DNA of 64,000 bases from contig CM026403.1 in NCBI GenBank assembly GCA_014843695.1, forward strand, positions 43,803,516 through 43,867,515. Reading direction: 5' to 3'. Below the pieces are notes generated by a model that was not told the DNA's origin, did not search any database, and saw only the letters and a program-made list of their open reading frames with translations. The first letter of the stretch is position 1, and each line of letters starts with the position of its first letter. Of the stretch, positions 63,291 through 64,000 are shown piece by piece. The stretch is from Archivesica marissinica (Eukaryota; Mollusca; Bivalvia; Venerida; Vesicomyidae). The position numbers were made by a program, and so were the translations under genes.

Positions 63291-64000
63291 TCGGGATTAA
63301 CATAAGGCAGATAATTACATTATAAGTCAACAAAATGGTATTTTAACATTTTTCAGATTATTGTATAATGGCACATTATAATCATTTATCTTTATAATAA
63401 ATGTGATAGAAGCACGTATTTAATTTAAGGCATTAAAAACACATTTTAATTAGCTTGGTGTTAATTGCCATTGTAAGATTGTTATTAATCACAGTGAAAC
63501 AAAAGATCTAAGCCGGGTAGGCGGTGTTTTCCGATGGCCTTCAATGATACTGTCCCGAGGTTTGGCCCCATATATTTGGTACCGAAATAAACTAGAGATG
63601 ACGTATTTTCAGCTGATGCTATTTTTGAAGTAAGATCTTATATGCTTCCAACTAATAAAACGGCTAAAAATCGATCGAATTTTATCAAAAATCTCTTCGG
63701 TTGCGATGTAAACGTGATTCCCACTCATCCATTGGCCGATAAATACCACGTGATCTGCAAGTGCGCACCTGTTCCTATGTTCACAGAAGATTGAATAGAA
63801 ACAAAACGATTTTCGGTGTGATTTCATGACGATTATTCATTATATAGCTTAATATTTAGATTTATTTCGATGCAAATCAGTCATATATAGGTAAATGGTA
63901 AACCTAGACAAGTGTAGAACCTTTATCTGCTGATTTGTTGTGTGAACTTTTAACACACCGTTATCTGCACCTGTGTTCGGTGTAGCCCAGTATTTCGGAT
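63291..64000. other. AT-rich flank, no gene recognised
   Basis: A minus-strand open frame of 72 codons (63609-63827) has no motif that I recognise. Nothing else is supported up to the window edge. Confidence 0.5.

Noticed and set aside
63609..63827. 72-codon minus-strand frame near the right edge
   Set aside because: No motif, no neighbouring exon and length within chance expectation.

Overview
The window is eukaryotic nuclear DNA, most likely from an invertebrate and probably a bivalve mollusc. The organism call is an inference. It rests on AT-rich non-repeat DNA, tRNA-derived SINEs carrying an internal block (TCTGGTTCTTTTACGTGC) that I associate with mollusc SINEs, a CR1/L2-like LINE, a spliced MULE transposase with a FLYWCH finger, and a hAT-like end sequence of a type I associate with molluscs. 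There are no bacterial-style operons, no CRISPR array, and no gene I can call intact.

Roughly three quarters of the sequenced bases are tandem repeats from at least eight unrelated families. In order they are: a 14-bp minisatellite (3451-3926); a 24-bp satellite (about 5405-16158); a 1000-N gap (16159-17158); a 1.69-kb macrosatellite (17159-31378); a 21-bp satellite organised largely as 42-bp dimers (31379-39175); a 9-bp minisatellite (41651-41825); a 37-bp satellite (42181-56886, split by a LINE at 48910-51060); a 53-bp array (57051-57441); and a 1.1-1.2 kb triplicate (60044-63290). Several arrays show higher-order structure, with long blocks of the same variant order repeated kilobases apart.

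Between the arrays lie decayed coding remnants: an integrase/DDE transposase-like pseudogene (1146-2331), a protein-kinase-like pseudogene that has lost its DFG aspartate (minus strand, 4523-5325), the LINE reverse transcriptase (one in-frame TGA), and a MULE transposase whose four exons keep consensus splice sites but carry at least three lesions. Small mobile elements include a SINE with a perfect 10-bp target duplication (2368-2638), two related minus-strand SINEs (39495-39785 and 40415-40690), another tRNA-like SINE remnant (39270-39477), and a 710-bp hAT-like element retaining only a first exon (40711-41420).

The very long open frames inside the 24-, 21- and 37-bp arrays follow from stop-free repeat units and should not be annotated as proteins. 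The strongest unusual signals are the G-quadruplex-capable 37-bp unit (about 340 copies), the 24-bp unit open in five of six frames, the higher-order block architecture, and the packing of so many satellite families into one locus, as expected of a heterochromatic or subtelomeric/pericentromeric region.
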